From Holosporales bacterium (GTDB lineage Bacteria > Pseudomonadota > Alphaproteobacteria > RUG11792), in the NCBI GenBank assembly GCA_031267075.1, contig JAIRZU010000031.1, positions 1 to 15,583 on the forward strand: a stretch of DNA of 15,583 nucleotides. The letters are read 5' to 3'. The notes beneath the pieces are model-generated. The model saw nothing but the letters and a program-made list of their open reading frames with translations. It ran no database searches and was not told the origin of the DNA. Below, piece by piece: positions 1 through 7,427 of this stretch. How positions within the stretch are numbered: the stretch's first letter is position 1; every line of letters begins with the position of its first letter. The position numbers and the translations under genes are program-made.

Positions 1-330
1 CAGCAGCAAGGTAACCAAGGCCAGATGATGATGGGTGGAGGTAGACAGCAGCAAGGAGGCTTCCAGCAGCAGCAAGGTAACCAAGGCCAGATGATGATGG
101 GTGGAGGTAGACAGCAACACGGAGGAGGCTTCCAACAGCAGCAGCAAGGTAACCAAGGTCAGATGATGATGGGTGGAGGTAGACAGCAACAAGGAGGAGG
201 CTTCCAGCAGCAGCAAGGTAACCAAGGACAGGGTCAGATGATGATGGGTGGAGGTAGACAGCAGCAAGGAGGCTTCCAACAGCAGCAAGGTAACCAAGGT
301 CAGGGTCAGATGATGATGGGTGGAGGTAGA
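1..330 (+). repeat. in-frame tandem repeat, units of 66-75 bp
   Basis: Four complete units begin at the MMM codons at 25, 91, 163 and 238, with lengths 66, 72, 75 and 72 bp. The end of an earlier unit occupies 1-24 and a truncated unit starts at 310. Units are nearly identical in DNA as well as protein and differ by whole codons (extra Gly, Gln or Gly-Gln), so copy number and unit length can change without breaking the frame. Confidence 0.9.
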
Positions 331-525
331 CAATCACAAGCGAATCAGGGTATTATGGTGATGGATGTACGCACTGGAAAATACTTCAATATACCTCCCA
401 ATGTGCTCTTACAGTATGCTGTTGAAAGCGGCAGTTACCCGGAGCCGGTGGACGTCGGTGGAAGGGTGGTTACTCCGATTGATGAAGGAGCCAGAAGTGT
501 ACTCAGGAAGATGAGGGGTAAATGA
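1..525 (+). CDS. Gln/Gly/Met-rich tandem-repeat protein, 3' part
   Basis: The frame is open from base 1, so the gene begins upstream of the window. What is visible is 174 codons ending in TGA at 523-525. The first two thirds is a tandem repeat whose unit reads roughly MMMGGGRQQQGGF, then a poly-Gln stretch, then GNQGQ. After the last partial unit comes a non-repetitive tail of about 65 residues beginning QANQGIMVMDVRTGKYFNIP and ending RSVLRKMRGK, which looks like a small folded or anchoring domain. No membrane segment is visible in this part. The repeat is low-complexity and strongly polar, as in repeat-rich surface or secreted proteins of host-associated bacteria, but I recognise no family and the N-terminus that would show a signal peptide is missing. 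The coding call is confident; the function is unknown. Confidence 0.85.
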   Translation, partial: QQQGNQGQMMMGGGRQQQGGFQQQQGNQGQMMMGGGRQQHGGGFQQQQQGNQGQMMMGGGRQQQGGGFQQQQGNQGQGQMMMGGGRQQQGGFQQQQGNQGQGQMMMGGGRQSQANQGIMVMDVRTGKYFNIPPNVLLQYAVESGSYPEPVDVGGRVVTPIDEGARSVLRKMRGK

Positions 526-879
526 GAAAGTGAGAGTTTTCACCCAAAGATAGAAGTCCATCAAAACAGCTGTGTAAAAAAGAATGTAAGCCTTTTTAAG
601 TCTCGTTAGGAAAAATTCTCTAAGTAGTTGAATCACAAACAAAACTGTGGCACAAGCAGTTATATTAAACCCTACTACTCGAGCCACAATGCGCTATCGC
701 ATTTCTGAAGAGACATAACGGAAGAGGTTATTTTTTGGCACTCGTATCCTTACAGCCACATGAGAGTTCACCTCCCAGATATGGGCCTCAAAAAAAATTG
801 CTAGGATTGCAAAAAATTATGCAAAATTAACTATTTTTTTACGAATTGTATCCGAAGCTGAGGGAGGTGGGGAAAGCTT
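526..879. other. intergenic region between repeat-protein gene and secretion/pilus-like operon
   Basis: No convincing gene is seen in these 354 bases. It holds a weak AT-only inverted repeat around 574-597 (AAAAAG, then CTTTTT) that might act as a poor terminator, a small perfect hairpin at 688-703 (AATGCG, loop CTAT, CGCATT), and near 827-842 a near-match to the CtrA pattern (TTAA, seven bases, TTTAC; one mismatch). The last lies about 40 bases before the next start codon and could belong to the promoter of the downstream operon. Confidence 0.4.
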
Positions 880-2004
880 GTGAGCGGTCGGTATACTATG
901 TTGAATATCAGTCACATGTTTAGGTATGGCAATTTTGAGGAATTTATAAGGATTGTTGTGTTCGATGATAACCTCCTCCTTTGCCATTTCAAGAATGGGA
1001 AGTTGCAGCATACCTCGGATTTCGGTCCGCAAGATAAGAAGGAGGTGTTTGAGTATCTTAACAAAAACACTGCTATTCCAGTGGAGGTAGCCATTCATAG
1101 CAGTACGCTGGCCTGCCAATCAATATCAGCTAGCAATCTGAAAAGTGGCGATATCCGCGCACTAGCTACGAACCTCCTCTCTGAGAAGGATGAGTCGATT
1201 GATACTATGTTTTATGAGGCATCTGCGCAGCCTGGCTGCTCTAGCGTTATCATGTGCGATATGCGGATGCAGCCTGAAATACTGGCATTTGTCCAGGGGC
1301 TACCTGCAGCTAAGAATCCAATTCTATCCATATCGTGTTGGCCATTACTGGTAGCCAGGCACTACTACGATCTGCACGAATCTGATGTACGCGTGTTTGC
1401 TGCCCTGCTGCTAATCATTGAATGCGATGAGTCGTGGGAGATGATCGTAACATGTGACGGAAGCTGCGCTTACTACAGAAGCGGAGATACTAGCAATTTT
1501 GATAGAACGACAGAGATCGAAAACACCCTGAAGTACATTAACAAGATATTGAAGATTAAACCAAGCGACATCGTTATCCACTCGGTCAGCAGGGACGTCA
1601 TATTGAACTTCACAAAAGCCTCACCGATACATATGGGGATCATATCTAAAGCCGCCAAAGTCGATATCGTGCGGTACTCGAGGGGCGCTGAAAAGATCAT
1701 CAAGCTTGGTTGTATCTTCGTTACGTTGCTTACATGTGTTTGCTCCACCATGGATCTACTGGAAATCTGGAATCACAAGGGGAAGCTCACTGAGGCACGC
1801 AAGGTCATTAAGTCCATCGATAAGCGCATATTCGATGAGGCAAGCTTGTGGCAGTCACTTGAGGCAAACAGCTATGGTTCCTCCTTGGATTGCAAGGCAG
1901 TCTTGCTACAGCATATCCGCGATGATGCCGGGATATTACGTAACGCATCGATAGCCGTTGGGCCAAGCGCAAAAGACGTTAAAGTTAGCGTTGTGAAAAG
2001 ATGA
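880..2004 (+). CDS. GspL / PilM-PilN-like inner-membrane platform protein
   Basis: A 374-residue protein. Residues 1-270 form a soluble, cytoplasmic-type domain with the strand/helix alternation of actin-like (ASKHA) PilM/GspL cytoplasmic domains. A single hydrophobic segment follows at about 273-295 (KLGCIFVTLLTCVCSTMDLL), then a 75-residue basic tail that would be periplasmic. That order (soluble domain, one TM, short periplasmic region) is that of GspL, or of PilM fused to the start of PilN. The start is GTG at 880 because a strong Shine-Dalgarno, GGGAGGT at 862-868, lies 11 bases upstream. The stop overlaps the next ATG by four bases (ATGA), and the downstream genes have GspM/PilO and GspC/PilP architecture, which supports the assignment. 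Sequence identity to known members appears low; the family call is from architecture and operon context, not from a signature motif. Confidence 0.6.
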   Translation: MSGRYTMLNISHMFRYGNFEEFIRIVVFDDNLLLCHFKNGKLQHTSDFGPQDKKEVFEYLNKNTAIPVEVAIHSSTLACQSISASNLKSGDIRALATNLLSEKDESIDTMFYEASAQPGCSSVIMCDMRMQPEILAFVQGLPAAKNPILSISCWPLLVARHYYDLHESDVRVFAALLLIIECDESWEMIVTCDGSCAYYRSGDTSNFDRTTEIENTLKYINKILKIKPSDIVIHSVSRDVILNFTKASPIHMGIISKAAKVDIVRYSRGAEKIIKLGCIFVTLLTCVCSTMDLLEIWNHKGKLTEARKVIKSIDKRIFDEASLWQSLEANSYGSSLDCKAVLLQHIRDDAGILRNASIAVGPSAKDVKVSVVKR

Positions 2005-2528
2005 TAAGGCGAATCCAACAGATTGATTTTAGCACGATAACCCAGTACGTAAGGCGTAACATCTTTGCGCTCTGTGCGGTGGCAGTTGCTGTGTTTGTGA
2101 ACATCATGGTTCATACGCGAATGGTGGAGATTACCATGGAATTCACGGAGACCAATAGCACACTTTCCGCCGTACAGGACTTGATACAAGACCCTCAAAA
2201 ATTGGACTTCATAACAACGCATTCATTCTCCGGAGAGCGCCAGAACTTCGAGGAGTTTGCCCATAAGATATGCGATGATAACCTCGCGAAAAATGCAGCT
2301 ATTCAGGTACTTGAGGAAACGAAGGTCGGGTTACTGAGCATGCAGAAAATTGATATCACATGTCTGTTCTGGCATGAGAAATTGGTATTCGAGTTTCTGG
2401 AAGCGTTGCAAAAATTCAAACCTGGATTCGTTAGAATATCGCTCATCGACATAACGAACTTCGCTGAGGTTTCGGCTAGGAGCCCAGCTCTCAAGGTGCA
2501 GGTAGTATGCGAACTATATCAAAGATAG
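2001..2528 (+). CDS. GspM / PilO-like bitopic membrane protein
   Basis: A 175-residue protein with a short basic cytoplasmic N-terminus, one membrane segment at about residues 20-38 (NIFALCAVAVAVFVNIMVH), a helical stretch suited to coiled coil (about 40-68), and a C-terminal alpha/beta region (about 115-175) with the pattern FLEALQKFKPGFVRISLIDI followed by a final strand ALKVQVVCELY. This is the layout of PilO and GspM, whose ferredoxin-like periplasmic domains pair with PilN/GspL. It is translationally coupled: its ATG overlaps the upstream stop (ATGA), and its own 3' end overlaps the next gene by 22 bases. The role, scaffolding the assembly platform of a type IV pilus or type II secretion machine, is inferred from architecture and context. 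Confidence 0.55.
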   Translation: MIRRIQQIDFSTITQYVRRNIFALCAVAVAVFVNIMVHTRMVEITMEFTETNSTLSAVQDLIQDPQKLDFITTHSFSGERQNFEEFAHKICDDNLAKNAAIQVLEETKVGLLSMQKIDITCLFWHEKLVFEFLEALQKFKPGFVRISLIDITNFAEVSARSPALKVQVVCELYQR

Positions 2529-2920
2529 GACTGCTGCTAGCTGTAATACTGAACATGGTCACAAGTCAGGCACGAACCATATTCATGAGCCCAGAAGAAT
2601 CCGAACTCGTACTTCGCAGCATCGAGAAGCGCAAAGCCGTACACCCCTCGAAGCACATGAAAAAGCTTTCCGGGATACTGTACGTAGATGAGGATAATTG
2701 GACCGTATGGATCGACGGCACACCATACTCATCCATCGGGCAACACGAGGAATTCTCAATAGATGAAGTAACGGAAGACAACGTCTCACTAACTATGTCA
2801 GACGGAAGCACCACAGTCCTTTCAGTTGAGGCCGGCGTAGATGGTGCGGCTCAAGCGGAGGGTGGAGCAGGCACAACAGGGATGCAAACAACGAACCCGT
2901 CCTCGCCTCCCTTACCCTAA
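2507..2920 (+). CDS. exported PilP / GspC(GspB)-like periplasmic protein
   Basis: A 137-residue protein with an N-terminal Sec-type signal or anchor (MRTISKIGLLLAVILNMVTS, possible cleavage after SQA at 22). A compact beta-rich domain at about 54-108 (LSGILYVDEDNWTVWIDGTP, then a strand ending TTVLSVE) resembles the small homology-region domain of PilP/GspC or the C-terminal domain of GspB, which contact the secretin. A Gly/Ala/Pro/Ser-rich disordered tail ends the protein. The ATG at 2507 lies within the end of the preceding gene and has AAGGTG about ten bases upstream. The gene closes a three-gene operon; no secretin (PilQ/GspD), ATPase or pseudopilin is seen nearby. Its stop overlaps by nine bases the stop of the convergent transporter gene. 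Confidence 0.5.
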   Translation: MRTISKIGLLLAVILNMVTSQARTIFMSPEESELVLRSIEKRKAVHPSKHMKKLSGILYVDEDNWTVWIDGTPYSSIGQHEEFSIDEVTEDNVSLTMSDGSTTVLSVEAGVDGAAQAEGGAGTTGMQTTNPSSPPLP

Positions 2921-4327
2921 CAACCTGATGAAGCGTGGGAGGAGGTAGCCGATGGGAAGGATGATAGCCACAGCCCAAACCATATACCCTAGGAAGGATG
3001 GCATCTTGATTCCTCTCTTCTCGGCTATCGATCTTATCATCAGGTTGGGGGCATTCCCGATGTATGTGATTGTCCCCATAATCACTGAGCTCGATGAGAT
3101 GGCTATGAGGATGTGGGGGTAGGCATTCACTAACTCATCCGCATTGCCACCTGCGATATTGAAAAACAGGAGGTACGATGGAGCGTTATCCAAAAAGGCT
3201 GACGTGAGCGAACAGAGCCAGAAGTACACGGATGTCCCATCTGAACCAGCCGCCATCCTCATCATAAAGGCGTGGATCGCCTCTGAGTTCTGAACTAAGA
3301 TTGACACCACTGGGGCTATCGTTATGAAGATTACGAGGAAGGTTTTCGCAACGTCTGCGAACGGAGAGAAGTCGATTTTACATGGCCTACTCCTGAGTAG
3401 CGATATCACAGTTAGGGCTATCAGGATCACGTTCCTTATCAGCATATGCGGGATTGTAATGCTCCCGACAGTGATCGAGTGAAACTCAACAAATAAGGTT
3501 ACCACGGTTATGGCCAACAGTGCGACATTTACCCAGCCGCTAACAGAAAGCGAGAAGCTACTCTGCTCACCTCCACAATCAGCTTCTTGCTGTATCGCTC
3601 CGGGGCTCGAATGCTCATGTACGTCTGTGTACACTCCGCTTCTGTGCTCCGTGTCTCCTAGCAATAACTCTGATTCTGAATGTTTGGAAGGAGGTCCATT
3701 TTCTATCAACTCCCTCCTCAGGAAAAACCTATCTATGAAATAAAAGGTGAGGAGGCAACCAGCGGTGCTCACAACCCAAATCGGAAAGAGTTTTATGATG
3801 GACCAGGAAAACCCTACCCCATGCAGGTAGCCGAGTAATATGGGGGCATCTCCAAGTGGTGTAAGCATCCCCCCGATATTCGCCATCAAAAATATGAAGA
3901 AAATGACAAGGTGGGATTTGTGCTGTCTGTCTTTGTTCATCGTCAGAAACGACGGCAGGAACAACATCGATGCTCCGGTCGTACCGATGAGTGATGCGAA
4001 TATGCTGCCAATCCCAAGGAAAAGGGAATTGGCCAGTGTGCTTGGCGGAGCACTCAACCTCACCTGTATCCCATGGCTAAGCACGTACAACGTCAGCACC
4101 ATTATGATGAATGGCAGGTAGTCCTCTACCAGGGAGCCCTGCATCACCTCCTGGAAATCAGGTAATTTCAGATACGAGCATATGATCGAAATTGCTGAAA
4201 TGATTGGGAGGACTACCCACTCGTACCTGCTCCAGAATTTCGGAACCGCAAGCGGCATGAATGCCAGCATTAATAATACAGTTGCCAGTGGAGCGGAAAG
4301 GACTATAACTTCTGAAAGAGTGTACAC
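2912..4327 (-). CDS. CitMHS_2/NhaD-type ion (putative Na+/H+ or citrate) transporter
   Basis: A polytopic inner-membrane carrier of the ion transporter superfamily, 471 residues from GTG at 4327. Numbered from there, the two inverted-repeat signatures are visible: TTGASML (about 116-122) with NIGGMLTPLGDAPIL (about 150-164), and SAFLDNAPSY (about 376-385) with MGTITYIGNAPNLM (about 417-430). The sequence after it (IRSIAEKRGIKMPSFLGYM) is typical of proteins named sodium:proton antiporter or putative citrate transport (Pfam CitMHS_2). A hydrophilic loop of about 50 residues (210-260) divides the two halves. The frame stays open to an ATG at 4447, but the extra 40 residues are not membrane-like and would run into the tgt promoter. 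GTG 4327 puts a first hydrophobic helix right at the N-terminus; ATG 4270 or 4258 are alternatives. No good Shine-Dalgarno decides it. The substrate cannot be read from sequence. Confidence 0.8.
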   Translation of the reverse strand: MYTLSEVIVLSAPLATVLLMLAFMPLAVPKFWSRYEWVVLPIISAISIICSYLKLPDFQEVMQGSLVEDYLPFIIMVLTLYVLSHGIQVRLSAPPSTLANSLFLGIGSIFASLIGTTGASMLFLPSFLTMNKDRQHKSHLVIFFIFLMANIGGMLTPLGDAPILLGYLHGVGFSWSIIKLFPIWVVSTAGCLLTFYFIDRFFLRRELIENGPPSKHSESELLLGDTEHRSGVYTDVHEHSSPGAIQQEADCGGEQSSFSLSVSGWVNVALLAITVVTLFVEFHSITVGSITIPHMLIRNVILIALTVISLLRSRPCKIDFSPFADVAKTFLVIFITIAPVVSILVQNSEAIHAFMMRMAAGSDGTSVYFWLCSLTSAFLDNAPSYLLFFNIAGGNADELVNAYPHILIAISSSSVIMGTITYIGNAPNLMIRSIAEKRGIKMPSFLGYMVWAVAIILPIGYLLPRFIRLLG

Positions 4328-4405
4328 CGCGAATGTATGAAAGCAGCACCATACAGAGGTAGATTTTATCGAAAACTTTACGCAAAGGCGATATGTAATT
4401 TGGTG

Positions 4406-4432
4406 TTGCGCCTCAGGCAAATCTGTTAGAAT
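4406..4432 (+). promoter_or_regulatory. candidate sigma70-type promoter of tgt
   Basis: TTGCGC at 4406-4411, a 15-base spacer, and TAGAAT at 4427-4432, within TGTTAGAATG. The same TGTTAGAATG string occurs upstream of potA on the other strand. The start of transcription would fall about 20 bases before the tgt start codon. Confidence 0.4.
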
Positions 4433-4461
4433 GCGGTGGATTTGCAAATAGCGATGGAGTG

Positions 4462-5643
4462 ATGTTTAGTTTTTCTGTTACGGCGAAGGACCATGATTCG
4501 CGTGCTCGGCTAGGGCGGATTGTGACGTCCCACGGAATTGTCGATACGCCAGCTTTCATATTTTGTGCTACGAATGCCGCGGTGAAAGGAGTGACAATAG
4601 ACCACGTTAAAGCCGCTGGATCACAGATAATCTTATCGAACACATACCACCTCATGCTGCAACCAGGTAGCGATATCGTAAGGGATGGAGGGGGACTCCA
4701 CAGGTTAATCGGATGGGATGGTCCAATTTTTACAGACTCTGGTGGCTTCCAGATTTTCAGTCTCGGCCACGGTGGAGTGGAAGCCGAAATCAAGGGCTCG
4801 AAGCAACTGAGCGGGAAGAGGTCGCTTCTTAAATTGACTGAGGAGGGAGCATGCTTTCGCTCATACATAGATGGAACGAGAGTGTCCCTCACCCCGGAGC
4901 TCGCCATAAAAATACAGATAGACTTGGGAGCAGACATCATAGTCTCACTGGATGAATGCACTCCCTACCACGTTAATAAACTATACACCGCTAACTCTAT
5001 GGAGAAGAGTAAGAGATGGGCCACGAGGTCATTGAATACATTCAGGCAGCTTGGTAATGGAGAGCAGGCGCTTCTGGCCGTCATCCAAGGCGGAGTGTAC
5101 CAGGATCTAAGACAGGAGAGTGCGCAGTTCGCAAATGATAGTGATTTCCAAGGCTTTGCTATAGGCGGCTCACTCGGTAAGACCAAGGACGAGATGTATA
5201 GGGTTGTCGATATCACGACCCAAATGCTCGATAGATCCAAGTATGTTCACCTCCTTGGAATAGGTGGGATTGATGATATCTTTCATGGAGTCCAGTGCGG
5301 AGTTGATACGTTTGATTGCGTGACTCCCACAAGGATCGCGAGACATGGAGCGGCGATAGTGAAGGCCCGGGAGAAACCAGATCGTTCAAAAGGATATATC
5401 GACCTGGGGCATGCCAGGTACAGCAGAGACTTTTCCAGTATCAGTAATGAGTGCGATTGCTACACGTGCCGGAATTTCTCTAGGGCATATATCCACCACC
5501 TCATCAAGGCCCGCGAGGTCCTGTCGGGAACACTGATCTCGATACACAACATAAGAATGATGAACAGACTAATGGAAGACATCCGGGAAGGACTCGCACA
5601 CGGCTCACTAGAAGAAGTCAGACGGCAGTGGTGTGAACCCTAA
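4462..5643 (+). CDS. tgt: queuine/preQ1 tRNA-guanine transglycosylase
   Basis: Exchanges guanine-34 in GUN anticodons for a queuosine-pathway base (preQ1 in most bacteria). The protein is 393 residues from ATG 4462, close to the usual 370-390; an in-frame GTG directly before it (4459) is an alternative, and no clear Shine-Dalgarno separates them. Family hallmarks are present: NTYHLMLQPG (about 60-69), the substrate-binding DSGGFQIFSL with the general acid/base Asp at about 92, the VIQGGVYQDLR loop (about 207-217), FDCVTPTRIARHG with the nucleophilic Asp at about 285, and the zinc site CDCYTC (Cys 331, 333, 336) completed by His at about 362. An unusual point is FCATNAAVKG near residue 35, where most bacterial enzymes read PVGT-ATVK. 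It stands alone, divergent from the transporter gene; no other queuosine gene is in the window. Confidence 0.97.
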   Translation: MFSFSVTAKDHDSRARLGRIVTSHGIVDTPAFIFCATNAAVKGVTIDHVKAAGSQIILSNTYHLMLQPGSDIVRDGGGLHRLIGWDGPIFTDSGGFQIFSLGHGGVEAEIKGSKQLSGKRSLLKLTEEGACFRSYIDGTRVSLTPELAIKIQIDLGADIIVSLDECTPYHVNKLYTANSMEKSKRWATRSLNTFRQLGNGEQALLAVIQGGVYQDLRQESAQFANDSDFQGFAIGGSLGKTKDEMYRVVDITTQMLDRSKYVHLLGIGGIDDIFHGVQCGVDTFDCVTPTRIARHGAAIVKAREKPDRSKGYIDLGHARYSRDFSSISNECDCYTCRNFSRAYIHHLIKAREVLSGTLISIHNIRMMNRLMEDIREGLAHGSLEEVRRQWCEP

Positions 5644-5749
5644 TTGTAGGTTAAGTCTCCTACGCGCTAACGCTCTTTACGTTGGTTGTACAATACGGCA
5701 ATTTTCGCATGATGCTGGCATAGTAGCGCCGATTGGGCGGAATTAGTAA

Positions 5750-5778
5750 TTGCAAATAATGATCGGTAGTGGTAGACT
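5750..5778 (+). promoter_or_regulatory. sigma70-type promoter upstream of the kinase-like gene
   Basis: TTGCAA at 5750-5755, an exact 17-base spacer, and TAGACT at 5773-5778. A transcript would begin near 5785, so the first ATG it meets is at 5807, not the ATG of the kinase-like frame at 5883. A CtrA half-site (GTTAAC) lies at about 5789-5794. Confidence 0.5.
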
Positions 5779-5800
5779 GAGTGTATCAGTTAACGTGAGA

Positions 5801-5853
5801 GATACGATGAGGCTTGGAGCTATCTGGATGCTTGGGTGGGTGAGCATCGTATC
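5801..5853 (+). promoter_or_regulatory. inverted repeat enclosing ATG 5807
   Basis: GATACGATG at 5801-5809 is perfectly complementary to CATCGTATC at 5845-5853, with a 35-base loop. In RNA the stem would pair the ATG at 5807 and could lower its translation. As DNA it could also be an operator. Confidence 0.4.
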
Positions 5854-5917
5854 ACAGAGCTGCCGCTGCTGTACAAGATCCGATGTTACCTGCAGTCCAA
5901 CAATTGGTGCAGCTTGA
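5807..5917 (+). pseudogene. signal-peptide-like short ORF, frame-separated from the kinase-like gene
   Basis: This 36-codon frame reads MRLGAIWMLGWVSIVSQS, then CRCCTRSDVTCSPTIGAA and a stop. The first 18 residues have the form of a Sec signal peptide: basic residue, hydrophobic core, small polar end. The promoter at 5750-5778 sits at the right distance for this ATG. The kinase-like frame, read upstream of its first ATG, is open back to 5844 and gives RAAAAVQDP immediately before MLP. Removing one base (or a +1 shift) between 5844 and 5914 would join the signal peptide to the kinase-like protein. I therefore read this as the displaced 5' end of that gene; a separate leader peptide is the alternative. 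Confidence 0.45.
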
Positions 5918-7394
5918 ATTAGGACCCGGATGCGAAATTATCCCGAAACCCAAGATGGAGCACGCTCAACGAGGGTGGAGGGATGAGAATGAAACATTCA
6001 TATACGAGGTACGAACAGCAGATGGGAAGCGATACATCATAAAAGTCGGTGGTACACTAAGTGAGCTTGAAGCAGAGGTCGAGAGGCGCACCAAGTTTGA
6101 CGAATATCGGAAGCAAAAACCGCGAGCAATGATACCACCTGTAGTGGGCCCTCTAGTTCACGGGAGGGCTCGCATGATGCAAGGTGAACTGCAGTACGAG
6201 CTCGAAGATGCGAATCGTATGCAACGTGGCATAACTCGATACGTAATTGAGCCATGGACTCGCGTAGCAGAGGGACAAAGTTCGCAACGTGTACGCGGAA
6301 CGTGGAGACAGGTACCCCACCAAGTTGCACCGGCACCGTATTGGTTCACACCACCACTACCACCAAACCGAGTAATAAACCTAACACTGATGCCGAAAGC
6401 CAGAGGTACAGATCTAAGCAGAAGACTTGGCAGTGCGCTGCACGGTAGGTTAACCGAGGGCAGGCTCCTGCAACTCGCGTGGCAACTTGGCAAAACCCTA
6501 GCTGCCCTGCACAACATAGGCAGGATACCAGGAACCACAAGGACAAGAACAGCACATAACGATGCGCACGGTGGAAATTTCCTTGTGTGGTGGGGGCCTA
6601 CCGGTATGCCGATCGTAACCATCATCGATACAGTACAGATGGGAGAGGGGGATGTAGAAGGAGATCTGAGAAGGTTACTCAACTCCTTCGTGATAGCCAT
6701 TAAGAACGCCACGAGAGTCAGTAACGTACGGCTCACCGCAACTTTGTATGCAGCCGTACACCTACTCCTCGAAGCCTATAATGAGGAGTGGAAAGGGAAG
6801 AAGGAACGAGTTATAGAAATCGATCAGATGTTTCCATACTGTTATGATACGACGACGAGCACCATCATGAGGCAGGGAGTGCTGTTCCAACTCGACAGAG
6901 ACGAGGATCTAGCGAAACCACTCACACGTCGGGAGGCGTACGAGGCAATCTGCGAAAGGAGGTTTCAGGGCATGAGAATCCCAATACGCGACATAACCAT
7001 AGATAGGTACAAGCTACACGGAGTGGAAAGATACCCAATCCTTGACCTGACGCACCCACTCTGCAGCATAGCCGACTGGAAAGGCCTGGGCAGAAGAAGC
7101 AGGAACATGCCAAGTGTAGTAGCGAGTGTTGCAGGAGAAGTGCTGCGGCTGTGGCTAACAAGGAGTCCTCCGCCAACAACGAATGAATGGCTAGCAGTCA
7201 TAGATGCCACTGAGTGGGTTGTAGCTGGAATCGGCGATACGAGCGGAGAATCAGTGCAGAAGGAGATAGATGGCGAACAAACCATACACGGCTTTATAGA
7301 ACGGCTGAACGGGATAAATGGTGGTGATCCAACTATCACTTTCGAAGAGATCGATCAAGACGAACTGCTGGCAGACGAAGCCCCACCGGAGTAA
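5883..7394 (+). CDS. protein-kinase/APH-fold protein, candidate secreted effector
   Basis: A 503-residue protein. The kinase core is visible: YIIKVGG with the ATP-binding Lys at 54, an acidic helix ELEAEVE (61-67) that can supply the pairing Glu, a hinge-like LTLMPKARGTDL (167-178), the catalytic loop HNDAHGGN with Asp 227 and Asn 232, and the metal-binding Asp 249 in IIDTVQM. All residues needed for phosphotransfer appear present. The HND-H-GGN form is closer to aminoglycoside/small-molecule kinases and atypical bacterial kinases than to eukaryotic-type Ser/Thr kinases. Residues 280-503 are not recognised and end in an acidic tail. ATG 5883 has no Shine-Dalgarno; the promoter and a signal-peptide-like start lie upstream in another frame, so either the native protein is longer and secreted (with a frameshift here) or only a leaderless form is made. 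It is the first gene of a block of secreted proteins. Substrate unknown. Confidence 0.75.
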   Translation: MLPAVQQLVQLELGPGCEIIPKPKMEHAQRGWRDENETFIYEVRTADGKRYIIKVGGTLSELEAEVERRTKFDEYRKQKPRAMIPPVVGPLVHGRARMMQGELQYELEDANRMQRGITRYVIEPWTRVAEGQSSQRVRGTWRQVPHQVAPAPYWFTPPLPPNRVINLTLMPKARGTDLSRRLGSALHGRLTEGRLLQLAWQLGKTLAALHNIGRIPGTTRTRTAHNDAHGGNFLVWWGPTGMPIVTIIDTVQMGEGDVEGDLRRLLNSFVIAIKNATRVSNVRLTATLYAAVHLLLEAYNEEWKGKKERVIEIDQMFPYCYDTTTSTIMRQGVLFQLDRDEDLAKPLTRREAYEAICERRFQGMRIPIRDITIDRYKLHGVERYPILDLTHPLCSIADWKGLGRRSRNMPSVVASVAGEVLRLWLTRSPPPTTNEWLAVIDATEWVVAGIGDTSGESVQKEIDGEQTIHGFIERLNGINGGDPTITFEEIDQDELLADEAPPE

Positions 7395-7427
7395 TGGAAC
7401 TATTCAGCTACCTGTCAAGTCCCCCCC

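Noticed and set aside
574..597. Possible terminator after the repeat-protein gene
   Set aside because: Only a six-pair A/T stem with a nine-base loop; too weak to list as a terminator.
409..687. Minus-strand frame of 92 codons with a hydrophobic start
   Set aside because: GTG start without RBS; two fifths is antisense to the end of the repeat-protein gene and reads as non-native sequence.
4328..4447. N-terminal extension of the transporter up to ATG 4447
   Set aside because: The added 40 residues are not membrane-like, overlap the tgt promoter and have no support from an RBS.
4413..4961. Minus-strand frame of 182 codons opposite tgt
   Set aside because: Antisense to conserved tgt motifs; no RBS or recognisable domain.
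6158..6736. Minus-strand frame of 192 codons inside the kinase-like gene
   Set aside because: Antisense shadow; Cys/Ser/Leu-rich composition typical of reversed coding sequence, while the plus strand carries kinase motifs.
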